A DNA stretch of 47,006 nucleotides from Nocardia ninae NBRC 108245 (lineage in GTDB: Bacteria > Actinomycetota > Actinomycetes > Mycobacteriales > Mycobacteriaceae), in contig NZ_BJXA01000072.1 in assembly GCF_007990755.1 (NCBI RefSeq), positions 1-47,006 on the forward strand. Reading direction: 5' to 3'. This document shows positions 17,978-26,952 of this stretch, one piece after another. The position numbers were made by a program, and so were the translations under genes. Below the pieces are notes generated by a model. That model was not told the DNA's origin, searched no databases, and saw nothing but the letters and a program-made list of their open reading frames with translations. The stretch's first letter is position 1. Each line of letters opens with the position of its first letter.

Positions 17978-18472
17978 ATGGCGAGCGATATGTTCTACAG
18001 CGGGCCGGATCTGGCGACGCTGCACCGCGAGTACGCAGCCGAGGGCCGCATCGATGACGCCGCGCCGATCCGTAGTTCGCACGAGATCGTGATCGAGGCG
18101 CCCGCGGCGCGGGTGTGGGCCGTCGTTTCCGATGTACGGAACTGGCCGAGTTGGTATCCGGGCTTCGAACTGAAATCGCTCAGCGAGGTGAGCCCGGGTG
18201 GGACGTTTCAGTGGAAGCTCGGCAGCGGCGCGGTGAGCTCCACGTTCGCCGTCGTCGCCGCGGACCGCGAACTGACCTGGTCCGGAAAGTCGTTGTGGAT
18301 CAAGGCGATCGACCGGCATGTGCTCGAACCGCTGGACGACACCCGGACCAAGGTGACCGTGTCCGAGTCGATGGGTGGGCTGCTGCTGCCGCTGTTCTAC
18401 AGCAACGACAAGGTGCGCAAAGTGCAGGAGGTGCGGCTGAGCGCGCTGAAGGCCGCGGCCGAAAAGGCCTGA
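17978..18472 (+). CDS. SRPBCC (START-like) family protein
   Basis: 164 residues starting at ATG 17978 after an AAAGGGAGAG ribosome site. From about residue 34 it shows the SRPBCC/polyketide-cyclase-like pattern: SSHEIVIEAPAARVWAVVSD, NWPSWYPGFE, then LTWSGKSLWIKAIDRHVLEP. Such proteins form a deep hydrophobic pocket for a lipid or aromatic ligand; the ligand is unknown. A 157-bp gap after the Zmp1-like gene suggests its own promoter. It is convergent with ugpC, 43 bp apart. Confidence 0.82.
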   Translation: MASDMFYSGPDLATLHREYAAEGRIDDAAPIRSSHEIVIEAPAARVWAVVSDVRNWPSWYPGFELKSLSEVSPGGTFQWKLGSGAVSSTFAVVAADRELTWSGKSLWIKAIDRHVLEPLDDTRTKVTVSESMGGLLLPLFYSNDKVRKVQEVRLSALKAAAEKA

Positions 18473-18515
18473 GGTTCAACGGGACCGGCCGCACCCGGCG
18501 AGCCGGGGTACGCCG

Positions 18516-19595
18516 TCAGCGCAGGCGTTCCTCTGTTTCGGCGTCGAAGAAGAACACATCGTCCAGCTTGGGTCGCAACCGCAGCTGATCGCCGAGCGCC
18601 ACCTGGAAGCGGCGGTCCACCCGGGCAACCACCTTGCCGGAGCGGCTGTTCCAGTCCTCGGCGATACCGTGGCTGTAGACGAACGACTCCGCGCCGAGTT
18701 CCTCGAGCAGTTCGGCGGCGACCGTGAGGCCGTCCTCGTCGGTGGTCACCTCCCACGACTCCGGGCGGATGCCGACCACCACCCGGTCGCCGGTTTTCGC
18801 GGTGCGCGGCAACGGGATACGCAGCTCGTCGAGGATCGCCGCGCCGTCGCGCACCGGTGCTTCCAGCAGGTTCATGCCCGGTGAACCGATGAACCCCGCG
18901 ACGAAGGTGTTCACCGGGTTGTCGTACAGCTCGCGCGGTGCGGCGATCTGCTGCAGTTTGCCGTCGAGCAACACCGCGACCCGGTCGCCCATGGTCATCG
19001 CCTCGACCTGATCGTGGGTGACGTACACCGTGGTGGTGCCGAGCCGCTTCTGCAGCGCGGCGATCTGCGACCGGGTGCTGACACGCAGCTTCGCATCCAG
19101 GTTGGACAGCGGCTCATCCATGCAGAACACCTGCGGCCTGCGCACGATCGCTCGGCCCATCGCGACCCGTTGCCGTTGTCCGCCGGACAGTTTCGCCGGT
19201 TTGCGGTCGAGCAGGTGCTCGAGTTCCAGCATCTTCGCCGCCTCCTGCACCCGGACCAGGGTGTCGGCCTTGTTCATGCCCGCGTTGCGCAGGGCGAAGC
19301 CCATGTTCTGCGCGACGGTCATGTTCGGGTACAGCGCGTAGCTCTGGAACACCATCGCCACATCCCGGGCGCGCGGCGGCAGCCCGGTGACGTCCTTGCC
19401 GCCGATCAGGATGCGTCCTGCCTCCACCGACTCCAGCCCGGCCAGCATGCGCAGGCTGGTCGACTTGCCGCAGCCCGAGGGGCCGACGAGCACGATGAAT
19501 TCCCCATCGGCGATGTCGATCTCCAGGCTGTCGACGGCGGGTGTCGGCGCACCGGGATACAGGTGCGTCACACCGTCGAACTGCACTGTGGCCAT
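18516..19595 (-). CDS. ugpC: UgpC-type ABC transporter ATP-binding protein
   Basis: 359 residues. Walker A GPSGCGKST (38-46), Q-loop VFQSYALYP, signature LSGGQ (136-140), Walker B VFCMDEP (157-162) and the switch region THDQVEAMT are all present. A C-terminal TOBE-like regulatory region from about residue 240 marks the MalK/UgpC subfamily. It powers import through the UgpA/UgpE permease below. It is the last gene of the ugpAEBC set, starting 70 bp after ugpB ends, the order I recall for Mycobacterium tuberculosis Rv2835c-Rv2832c. Confidence 0.93.
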   Translation of the reverse strand: MATVQFDGVTHLYPGAPTPAVDSLEIDIADGEFIVLVGPSGCGKSTSLRMLAGLESVEAGRILIGGKDVTGLPPRARDVAMVFQSYALYPNMTVAQNMGFALRNAGMNKADTLVRVQEAAKMLELEHLLDRKPAKLSGGQRQRVAMGRAIVRRPQVFCMDEPLSNLDAKLRVSTRSQIAALQKRLGTTTVYVTHDQVEAMTMGDRVAVLLDGKLQQIAAPRELYDNPVNTFVAGFIGSPGMNLLEAPVRDGAAILDELRIPLPRTAKTGDRVVVGIRPESWEVTTDEDGLTVAAELLEELGAESFVYSHGIAEDWNSRSGKVVARVDRRFQVALGDQLRLRPKLDDVFFFDAETEERLR

Positions 19596-19665
19596 GGGCG
19601 TCGATCTCCTCGTGTGAACTCACGGTGGCGGCCACCCGGGGGTGACCGCCACCGAGGTGCGGGTA

Positions 19666-20994
19666 TTACTTGGGCAGCTTCGGCGTGATCTGCCGGTCGA
19701 TGATGGCCTGCAGCTCGCGGGTGACATTGGCGAAAACCGTGGCCGGATCGGCGTTCTGCAAACCGATCTGCTCCAGTCCGGTGCCGATGATCTTGTCGCC
19801 ACCCGGCACGAACACCCGGGCGTAGTCCTGCGACTTGGTCAGCGGCAGCTGATCGATGGCGACCTTGGCGTTCGGGTTCTTCGCGAGGAAGTCCTGCTCG
19901 CTCGGGTCGGTGATCGCCGACTTGCGCACCGGCATGTATCCGGTGGTCTGCGAGAAGTACGCGGTGTTCGCCGGGTTGGTGATGAACTCGATGAACTTGA
20001 GCGCGTTCACCTTCCGGTCATCGGAGATGCGCGCCGGAATCGCCAGACCGGCGCCGCCGGTGGTGACGCCGGGCCCGTTCGGGTGCGGCAGGAACGCGGT
20101 GCCGAACTGCAGCTTGCCTTCCGCGTTCTGCTTGATGCCCTTGAGGTCACCGGTGGAGGCGATGGTGGAGGCGATGACGCCGGTGCCGAAATCGACCGCG
20201 ATCTGCGGCTTGATGCCCGCGTACTTTTTGGTGTGGATCATGTCGCGCAAGAACTGGCCCGCCGCGATAGTGCCGGGGTCGGTGAACTTCAGCTGCCATT
20301 CATCGGAGTAGGCGCCGCCGAAGGTCCAGTTCGGCCCCTGGAAGGTCCAGGCCAGGTAATTTTCGGCGTTGCCCCAGCCGTGCGCGAGTTTGCCGTCGCC
20401 GACGACCGCCTGAATCTTCGGGCCCCACTCGTCGAACTCCGGCCAGCTGTTCGGACCACGGTCCGGCAGACCGGCTTTCGCCCAGACGTCCTTGTTGTAA
20501 TAGAACAGCGGCGTCGAGCGGGAGTACGGCAGCGCGTAGTGCTTGCCGTTGAACAGGTAGTCCGCGGCCAGCGAGTCCACATAGTCGCCCAGCTTGACGC
20601 CCGCGTGCGCGAAGTGTCCGTCCAGCGGCTCGATGGAGCCGTTGAGAGCGTAGTTGAACCACCAGACATCGGACAGCACAACGACATCGGGCAGCTCGCC
20701 GCCGGAGAGGGCCGCGTTGAACTTCTGCGACACCTCCTCGTAGTTCTTGCCCGCGTCGATCAGGTTGACCTTCAGGTCGGGGAACTTCTCGTGGAAGCGC
20801 TTGATCAGCTCGGTTTCCTGATCCTTTGAGCTGCCGGGGTGGTTGGACCAGAAGTTGATGGTGTTCGCGTTGCCGGACTGCTTGGCGCCACCGCCGGTGC
20901 CCGCGCAGGCGGTGAGCGCGGCGCCCGCGGCGACGGCGCCGGCCAGCCCGATGAATCCGCGCCGGGACAGCGCGGGGAACTGAGAAGTGGACAC
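19666..20994 (-). CDS. ugpB: UgpB-like substrate-binding lipoprotein
   Basis: 442 residues from GTG 20994 with an AGGAG ribosome site; the open frame extends eleven codons further, but that lies over the ribosome site. The N-terminus is a Tat-type lipoprotein signal: SRRGFIGLAG followed by lipobox LTAC with C30. The mature part closely follows what I recall of mycobacterial UgpB (INFWSNHPGSSKD, then LIDAGKNYEEVSQKFNAAL, YARVFVPGGDKII), which binds glycerophosphodiesters such as glycerophosphocholine. The likely job is salvage of phospholipid head groups at the outer face of the membrane. It sits between ugpE and ugpC. Confidence 0.92.
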   Translation of the reverse strand: MSTSQFPALSRRGFIGLAGAVAAGAALTACAGTGGGAKQSGNANTINFWSNHPGSSKDQETELIKRFHEKFPDLKVNLIDAGKNYEEVSQKFNAALSGGELPDVVVLSDVWWFNYALNGSIEPLDGHFAHAGVKLGDYVDSLAADYLFNGKHYALPYSRSTPLFYYNKDVWAKAGLPDRGPNSWPEFDEWGPKIQAVVGDGKLAHGWGNAENYLAWTFQGPNWTFGGAYSDEWQLKFTDPGTIAAGQFLRDMIHTKKYAGIKPQIAVDFGTGVIASTIASTGDLKGIKQNAEGKLQFGTAFLPHPNGPGVTTGGAGLAIPARISDDRKVNALKFIEFITNPANTAYFSQTTGYMPVRKSAITDPSEQDFLAKNPNAKVAIDQLPLTKSQDYARVFVPGGDKIIGTGLEQIGLQNADPATVFANVTRELQAIIDRQITPKLPK

Positions 20995-21010
20995 GTGATT
21001 TCTCCTGTAT

Positions 21011-21877
21011 CTAACCCTTGACCGCACCCGAGGTGAGGCCTTTGATCATGTGGCGCTGCAGCAGCAGGAACACGATGAGAATCGGCAGCATGGTCAGCAG
21101 CGTGCCCGACATCACCGGACCCCAGTTGGTGACGCTCGGGTTCTCGGTGTTCTGCAAGAGGGTCAGGCCGACCGGCAAGGTGGCCACCTCCGGACCGTCG
21201 GCCATCAGGAACGGCCAGAGGTATTCGTTCCACTCGTTGACCAGCGTGACCACCGCGAAGGCGACCATGGTCGGCCCGGACATCGGCAGTACCACCCTGG
21301 TCAGCAGCCGCCACCAGTTGGCGCCGTCCATCCGGGCCGCCTCGATCACCTCCGACGGCAGCGACAGGAAATGGTTGCGCATCAGGAAGGTTCCGAACGC
21401 GACGCCGCAGAGCGGAACGATGATGCCCACCAGGGTATTTCGCCAGCCGAGCTGCGAGACCAGCGCGTAGTTGGAGATCACGGTGATCTGGTTGGGCACC
21501 ATCAGCGCCGAGATGATCACCAGGAACACCACCGACTTACCGGGGAACCGCAGGAACACCAGCCCGTACGCGCTGAACACGCCGAGCACGAACTTCACCG
21601 CGGAGACGACCGCCGTGACGATCAGCGAGTTGCCGAAGAAGGTCCAGAACGGCAGTTTGGTGGTGGCGTCCCGATAGTTCTCCGGGTGAAAGCTGTTCGG
21701 CCAGTACACCGCGGGCTGCACGTAGATGTCCGGGCGCGCCTTGAACGAGGTGATCACGATCCAGAACAGCGGCACGCCGACGATGATCAGCACGCACACC
21801 ATGGCGGCGTAGCCGAGCAGCAGCACCCCGCGCTGGCGGCGTCGGTAGGAATCTGTCTCGGCGCCTGCGCTTTTCAC
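21011..21877 (-). CDS. ugpE: UgpE-type ABC permease
   Basis: 288 residues with about six membrane helices and the MalG/UgpE EAA loop (EVIEAARMDGANWWRLLTRVVLPM, shortened here in meaning to EAARMDGA...P), the coupling helix that docks on UgpC. The C-terminus is short and basic (GLTSGAVKG). Start ATG 21877 overlaps the stop of ugpA by four bases (ATGA), so the two permeases are translationally coupled. ugpB follows 16 bp after its stop. Confidence 0.9.
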   Translation of the reverse strand: MKSAGAETDSYRRRQRGVLLLGYAAMVCVLIIVGVPLFWIVITSFKARPDIYVQPAVYWPNSFHPENYRDATTKLPFWTFFGNSLIVTAVVSAVKFVLGVFSAYGLVFLRFPGKSVVFLVIISALMVPNQITVISNYALVSQLGWRNTLVGIIVPLCGVAFGTFLMRNHFLSLPSEVIEAARMDGANWWRLLTRVVLPMSGPTMVAFAVVTLVNEWNEYLWPFLMADGPEVATLPVGLTLLQNTENPSVTNWGPVMSGTLLTMLPILIVFLLLQRHMIKGLTSGAVKG

Positions 21878-22875
21878 TGCTCATTCCGATCCATGACGCG
21901 AACCTGCACCAGCGTGACGACCAACAGCACCAGGAACATGATGGTGGCCACGGTCGCGCCGTAGCCGGCGCGGAAGTTACGGAAGGACTCTTCGTACACC
22001 TGGTAGACCATGGTGGTGGTGCCGGTACCCAGCGGTCCGCCGCGGGTCATCACGTTGATGATGTCGAAGACCTGCAACGAATTCAGCAGCACCGTGATCG
22101 ACAGGAAGAACGTGGTCGGGCGCAGCTGGGGCAGCAGCACCTTGGTGAAGGTGGTCCACCGGCCGGCTCCATCCATCTCGGCGGCCTCCATCAGCTCGGC
22201 CCGAACCCCTTGCAGCGCGGCCAGATAGATGACGAAGCTGTAGCCGAGGTTCTTCCAGATGTAGGTCACCGTCACCATGAACAGCGCCCAGTTCGGGTTC
22301 TGGTAGAAGTCCGGCACGGTGGCGACGCCGAAGCGGTGCAACACATCCTGGACCAGGCCGAAGCTCGGATCGAAGATGAACTGGAAGGCCACGCCGATGG
22401 CGGCGCCGGAGATCACGAACGGCGCGAAGATCGCCGAGCGGACCACATTGCGGCCGAACAGCTTCCGGTCCAGCAGCAGCGCGAGCGCGAGGCCGAGCAC
22501 CATGCTGCCGACAACTGCCGCCAGCGTGAAAACCACCGTGTTGCTGACGATCTCCCAGGAGTCCGAGCGACCCCACCACTCCCGGTAGTTCGCTACCCCG
22601 ATGAAGGTGGCCACCGGGTCGGAGATGTTCCAGTCGTAGAACGAGAGCCGGATGTTGTCGATCAACGGCCGATAGACGAACAGCGTGAGCAGCGCGAGAT
22701 TCGGCACCACGAGGATCAGGAACAGGACGTAGTCCTGCCAGGGCCGGTTCCGCAAACCGCGTCCGCGCGGTTGGGGGAGTACACGTTCCGGCTTCGCTCG
22801 CACGCCGCGCACTCTACGGACAGGAGCAAACAGTCGGTTAACGCTGTCCGGCGGGGCACTGAACTTCTCGAGCAC
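21874..22875 (-). CDS. ugpA: UgpA-type ABC permease
   Basis: 333 residues, six predicted helices preceded by a polar 45-residue N-terminus, with the EAA motif (ELMEAAEMDGAGRWTTFTKV). It pairs with UgpE to form the channel. The start is uncertain: GTG 22875 gives the full frame, while GTGs at 22812 and 22803 would remove part of the polar leader, and none has a convincing ribosome site. It is the first gene of the ugpAEBC transcript. A strong hairpin at 22892-22945 separates it from ldt, so the operon promoter probably lies in or just after that hairpin. Confidence 0.88.
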   Translation of the reverse strand: MLEKFSAPPDSVNRLFAPVRRVRGVRAKPERVLPQPRGRGLRNRPWQDYVLFLILVVPNLALLTLFVYRPLIDNIRLSFYDWNISDPVATFIGVANYREWWGRSDSWEIVSNTVVFTLAAVVGSMVLGLALALLLDRKLFGRNVVRSAIFAPFVISGAAIGVAFQFIFDPSFGLVQDVLHRFGVATVPDFYQNPNWALFMVTVTYIWKNLGYSFVIYLAALQGVRAELMEAAEMDGAGRWTTFTKVLLPQLRPTTFFLSITVLLNSLQVFDIINVMTRGGPLGTGTTTMVYQVYEESFRNFRAGYGATVATIMFLVLLVVTLVQVRVMDRNEQ

Positions 22876-22891
22876 GCGCCCAGTGAATCAA

Positions 22892-22945
22892 GAAGCCGAA
22901 CATCACGATCAGCAAATTGCTCAATTGATCGTAATGTTCGGCTTC
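22892..22945 (-). terminator. long hairpin terminator after the ldt gene
   Basis: Two 20-nt arms (22892-22911 and 22926-22945) around a 14-nt loop. Arm and arm complement differ at one base. On the minus strand this becomes a G-U pair, so the stem is unbroken only in RNA read in the ldt direction, which points to a minus-strand terminator. The stop of ldt is 30 bp upstream on that strand. The downstream tail is TTGATTC rather than a pure U run. Confidence 0.65.
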
Positions 22946-22975
22946 GTGACGTGTCTTCAGTTGTGCGGGAAGGGC

Positions 22976-23893
22976 TTAGTTCCAGTCGCCGGCGAGGCCG
23001 TCGCTGGTGCCGATCGAGCCACCCTTGGTGTTCTCGATGATGACCGGGTCACCCTTGCGCGAGTTCTCCATGAACCACTTGGCGTTCTCGGTGCTCACGT
23101 TGAGGCAGCCGTGGCTGACGTTGGAGTTGCCCTGCTGGCCGACCGACCACGGGGCCGCGTGCACGAAGATGCCGCTGTTGGAGATGCGGGTCGCGTACTC
23201 GACCTCGAGCTTGTAGCCCTCGGGGTCGGTGGTCGGCACGCCGTAGGTGGACGAATCCATGATCATCTTGCGCAGTTGCTCGCCGACGATGTAGGTGCCG
23301 TTCGGGGTCTCGTGCTTGGTCTTGCCCATCGAGGTCGGCATCGTCTTCACCACCTCACCGTTGCGGGTGATGGTGATGGTCTTGGTGTTGTCGTCGGCCG
23401 TGCTGACGAACGCGTCGCCGATCTTGAAGGAGCTGCGCGTTCCGCCCGCCTCGACCTGCACGTCGGTGTTGTCCGGCCAGAAGTCGTTCGGCCGCCAGCG
23501 CACCTGCTTGTCACCGCGCCAGTAGAAGTGGCCCGGTGCGTCCTTCGAGGAGGTGACCTTGATGAACTTCTCGGCGGCGGCCTGATCGGCCACCGGCTCC
23601 TTGAAGTTGATGATGATCGGCTGGGCCACCCCGACCACCTCGCCGTCGGCGATGTTGATCGACGGCGGCGCGAAGTTCGGCTGCTGTGGCGCCGGGTCCT
23701 GCGCCGAACCGGCCGATCCGGAGCCGAGTCCGGGGAACGGTTCAGCGTCGGCGGGCGCGACGAGCAGAACGCCCGCCGCGATCGTCGCGGACAACAGGGC
23801 GCCCGCCCGCAGCCTGCGGGTCAGCTGTGCTCCCCGGCGGTGGGCAGGTAGCGACCCGGTGTGCGAAGCGGCATGCATAGGTTTCTCGTCCAT
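22976..23893 (-). CDS. L,D-transpeptidase with IgD-like domain (LdtMt1/2 type)
   Basis: 305 residues. An N-terminal signal (RRLRAGALLSATIAAGVLLV, ending ADAEP at about 51) exports it. An Ig-like beta domain covers about 75-150 (INIADGEVVGVAQPIIINF), then the YkuD catalytic domain (NGTYIVGEQLR, IFVHAAPW, SHGCLNVS with catalytic Cys 263 and the preceding His). These enzymes make 3-3 peptidoglycan crosslinks and are the target of carbapenems. The HGCLNVS form is that of mycobacterial LdtMt1/LdtMt2. The start ATG 23893 is the longest; an ATG five codons later is possible. A 285-bp gap upstream separates it from the P450 gene, where I see no gene I trust. Confidence 0.93.
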   Translation of the reverse strand: MDEKPMHAASHTGSLPAHRRGAQLTRRLRAGALLSATIAAGVLLVAPADAEPFPGLGSGSAGSAQDPAPQQPNFAPPSINIADGEVVGVAQPIIINFKEPVADQAAAEKFIKVTSSKDAPGHFYWRGDKQVRWRPNDFWPDNTDVQVEAGGTRSSFKIGDAFVSTADDNTKTITITRNGEVVKTMPTSMGKTKHETPNGTYIVGEQLRKMIMDSSTYGVPTTDPEGYKLEVEYATRISNSGIFVHAAPWSVGQQGNSNVSHGCLNVSTENAKWFMENSRKGDPVIIENTKGGSIGTSDGLAGDWN

Positions 23894-24178
23894 TCCATCT
23901 CTCGGCGCACGCGCACAGGCGCACGCGTGTCTCGAGATCTCTCATCGGCGTGAAGCAGGCAGGGCTGCCCCACGGGTATTGACGGCCCGACCCTGCATCC
24001 TTCCTACCGTCCCGGAGCGGCCCGAAGCCAGTTGCGGTTCACAGTGATTCGTTCCGACCGTTCGGTGTGGCAGCGGTCACACAGCCAGGTAGTCGTTGTC
24101 CAGTTCGGCGAAAGGTACCGGTCACGTCGGCGAGTCCGGGGTACGGATCGATGCCGCTGGTCGGTCGCTGTGCGGGGT

Positions 24179-25582
24179 CTACGAAACGTCTTCGTGACGT
24201 AAATCACTCACCACGTCGAACGGAATTGGGCGATGCGGACCGGTTGCTATGTTGTGCGGCACCGACATCGGCGTACGGCCGTTCGCATACCGTGGCGCGA
24301 GCCGCAGCCGCACGCGGCTCACGATGGTAGCCAACGCGATTCGCAGTTCGTAGTCCGCCAGCGCCGCCCCGACGCAGCGCCGATGCCCGCCACCGAACGG
24401 GGCGAATTCGAACGGCCGGTATCTGCGCTCGAGGAACCGCTCCGGCCGGAAGCGCCGCGGCTCGGACCACACCTGCGGGTCCGAGTGCAGCAACGGCACC
24501 GCGATTCCCATCGTGTCGCCCGCCGCCAGTGCCACCCCGCGCAGCGTGAACGGCGTGGTCAGCCTGCGCACCACGATGGGCACCGGTGGATGCAGCCGCA
24601 GCGTCTCCTGGCACACGGCGTCGAGATAGGGCAGCGCCGCCAGCTCGACCGGGGTCGCGTCCGGTCCGGCCGCGCGCAACTCCGCGCGCAGCCGGGCCAG
24701 GGTGTCCGGTGCGCGGTGCAGCTGGAACAGCGCCCAGACCAGCGTCGTCGCGGTGGTCTCGTGCCCGGCGACCAGCAGGGTGCGCAGTTGGTCGCACAGG
24801 TCGTCGTCGGTGATCGGGGTGCCGTCGTCGTAGTGGGTGCTCAGCAACATGCCCAGGATGTCGGTGGTCGGCGGCTCGGCCCTTCGGCGCTTGATGTCGT
24901 CGAGGATCAGCCGGTCCAGCCGAGCACGGGCCGCGACGAATCGGTCCCATGGCGCGTGGCCGAACAGCCCTTGCCGCAGCACCGGCATCAGCATGAGTGG
25001 CCCGGAAAAGGTGGCGAGGAATTCGCCGACCGCATCGGTGTATTCGGCCCGCCGCTCGGGGCTGTCCACCCCGAACACCGCGGTCAGGATCACCCGCAGC
25101 GTGATCGCCCGGGTGGCCGCCCGCGCGTCGATGCGGGCGCCGGGCCGCCACGTCCGTCCGGTGTCGCCCGCGAGTTCCTGGTGCACCGAATCCCGGATGA
25201 TTGCCCCGTATTCGCGGATCCGCGCGCCGTGGAAGGCGGGGGCCAGCAGCGCGCGGTCGCGGCGATGCCGCTCGCCCGCGGTGAGGATCAGCGAGGCGGT
25301 GCCGACCAGCGGCTCGATCGGATTCGGCCGCGGGGGTGCGGTCGCGTCGACCGGCGCGCGGAACAGCTCGCGCGCACCCTCTGCCGTGCCGGTGAACAGC
25401 GCCGATCCGAAGCCGGGGAAGCGCACGAAGAACGGATCACCCTCGCGCGTCCGGCGCCAGCGGAAGTACCTGTCGAAGTCCAGGCCCGCGGCGAGCGCGT
25501 GCAGCACGATCAGCCGAGGTGGCTTCGGCACGGCGACGGCGCGCGGATCGCCTGCGCCGGGCTCGGCTGTGCCCACGTCCAT
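24179..25582 (-). CDS. cytochrome P450
   Basis: 467 residues with all P450 landmarks: I-helix AGHETT (oxygen activation), K-helix ETLR (ExxR), and the heme loop FAPFGGGHRRCVGAALA with the thiolate ligand C403. No membrane anchor is visible, as expected for a soluble bacterial enzyme. The loop with FGGGHRRCVG resembles the CYP110-like and related groups; the substrate is unknown. No ferredoxin or reductase gene is adjacent, so redox partners must come from elsewhere. The start is ATG 25582. The serine hydrolase gene upstream ends 46 bp before it on the same strand, so the two may share a transcript. Confidence 0.92.
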   Translation of the reverse strand: MDVGTAEPGAGDPRAVAVPKPPRLIVLHALAAGLDFDRYFRWRRTREGDPFFVRFPGFGSALFTGTAEGARELFRAPVDATAPPRPNPIEPLVGTASLILTAGERHRRDRALLAPAFHGARIREYGAIIRDSVHQELAGDTGRTWRPGARIDARAATRAITLRVILTAVFGVDSPERRAEYTDAVGEFLATFSGPLMLMPVLRQGLFGHAPWDRFVAARARLDRLILDDIKRRRAEPPTTDILGMLLSTHYDDGTPITDDDLCDQLRTLLVAGHETTATTLVWALFQLHRAPDTLARLRAELRAAGPDATPVELAALPYLDAVCQETLRLHPPVPIVVRRLTTPFTLRGVALAAGDTMGIAVPLLHSDPQVWSEPRRFRPERFLERRYRPFEFAPFGGGHRRCVGAALADYELRIALATIVSRVRLRLAPRYANGRTPMSVPHNIATGPHRPIPFDVVSDLRHEDVS

Positions 25583-25628
25583 ATCTATAGGTACGAAGTC
25601 AACCGCGGTCGGGTTCGACGCGGCCGCA

Positions 25629-26915
25629 CTAGCCCGCTGTTTCGTCGACGACCACAGTGGGTTTGATCCTGCGGACGGTGTTGCGCGCCGTCGCCGCCAG
25701 CCGCGCCATCCTGGCGTCCCCGAGCGCGGTCACCGCGTTGCCGAGCCGGTTGGTGACGAACGCGACCGACATGCCCAACTCCGGATCGGCGTAGGCGCCC
25801 GATCCGCCGACACCGTAGTGGCCGAACGCTTTTCGCGGCTGCTGCTTGGACATCAGCACCGGCCGGTGGTAGCCGAGGGTGAACCGCAGCGGCAACCCGA
25901 GCACGTAGTCGCGGCTCTCGGCGGGCTGCGCCTGATTGATGGTCTCGATCGTCTCCGGCCGCAGCAGCTGCACGGTCGCCCCGCCACCCCGGTGCGTCGC
26001 GAAGACCTCGCCGTTGTTGGCCAGCGCCCCGTACATCCTGGCCAGGGCGCGGGCCGAGAAGACGCCGTTCCAGCCGGGCATCACCGCGTCGTGCACCCGA
26101 GGGTCGCGGACCAGTTCGTCGAAGCTCTCCGGCATGCCCGCCTCGGCGAGCCCGCGGATCGGGCGCACCCAGGACAGCACCGACGAGGCGGTGTTCCAGC
26201 GGATCCCCGGCGGGCTGAGGTGCGGAAAGATCTTGGCGATCCGGTAGCGCTCGGATTCCGGTACCCGGAACCAGAATTCGTCGAGGCCGAGCGGAACGGC
26301 GATTTCGCGACGCAGCACCTCGGTGAACGGGTCACCGGTGACGCGCTGCACGAGCTCGGCGACCAGCCAGCCGAAGGTGATCGCGTGGTAGCCGGAGGTG
26401 CGGATGCGGCGCGGGTCGGGCGGGCTGTCGGCCAGCGCCCGGATCACGGCGCCGTAGTCGAGGATGCCTTCCCGGCCGGGGACCAGGCCGCGCACCCGGT
26501 GCAGTCCCGCGCGGTGCGCGAGCACGTCGCGCACGGTGATGTCGCCCTTGCCGTGGGCGCCGAACTCGGGCCAGTACGTGGCGACCGGCGCGGCGTAGTC
26601 GACCAGGCCGCGTTCGGCCAGCCGGTGCAGCACGGTGGAGGCGACGCCCTTGCCGGTGGAGAAGGTCAGCGCGACGGTGCTGCCGTTCCAGCGCCGGTCC
26701 TTACCCGCCCAGCCCGCCCAGATGTCCACCACGGGTTTGCCGTCGAGATAGATGGCCAGCGCCCCGCCGCCGCGACTCGATTGGGTGAACATGCCGAAGA
26801 ATTGGTCGGCCAACCGGATGAAGCGCGGGTCGACCAGCATCTCCTTGGGCGCGGCGAGCTTGCCTGCCGCCGGGTCGGTGGCGCCGAAGTCGCCCGCTGC
26901 CGTTGCCGAAACCAT
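25629..26915 (-). CDS. class-C beta-lactamase-like serine hydrolase (EstB/LipE type)
   Basis: 428 residues. The catalytic S-x-x-K tetrad is STGK (S86-K89), followed by the tyrosine motif YHAITFGWL (Y176), and a C-terminal FGHYGVGGSGAYADPE region, the usual third-motif area. This is the beta-lactamase/esterase superfamily that in actinobacteria mostly contains esterases or peptidases rather than true beta-lactamases. No signal peptide is seen, so it is probably cytoplasmic, unlike a resistance enzyme. The start ATG 26915 overlaps no other gene; the P450 follows 46 bp downstream on the same strand. A link between the two in modifying a lipid or secondary metabolite is inference. Confidence 0.88.
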   Translation of the reverse strand: MVSATAAGDFGATDPAAGKLAAPKEMLVDPRFIRLADQFFGMFTQSSRGGGALAIYLDGKPVVDIWAGWAGKDRRWNGSTVALTFSTGKGVASTVLHRLAERGLVDYAAPVATYWPEFGAHGKGDITVRDVLAHRAGLHRVRGLVPGREGILDYGAVIRALADSPPDPRRIRTSGYHAITFGWLVAELVQRVTGDPFTEVLRREIAVPLGLDEFWFRVPESERYRIAKIFPHLSPPGIRWNTASSVLSWVRPIRGLAEAGMPESFDELVRDPRVHDAVMPGWNGVFSARALARMYGALANNGEVFATHRGGGATVQLLRPETIETINQAQPAESRDYVLGLPLRFTLGYHRPVLMSKQQPRKAFGHYGVGGSGAYADPELGMSVAFVTNRLGNAVTALGDARMARLAATARNTVRRIKPTVVVDETAG

Positions 26916-26952
26916 GGGGTCGCCTCCTGACCACCGATCATCGGACCGTTAC

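Noticed and set aside
24004-24207. 67-residue minus-strand frame with a CDRC motif after the P450
   Set aside because: Only one CxxC pair, very arginine-rich, no ribosome site, and no recognised family. It overlaps the P450 end. Could be a remnant but is not supported.
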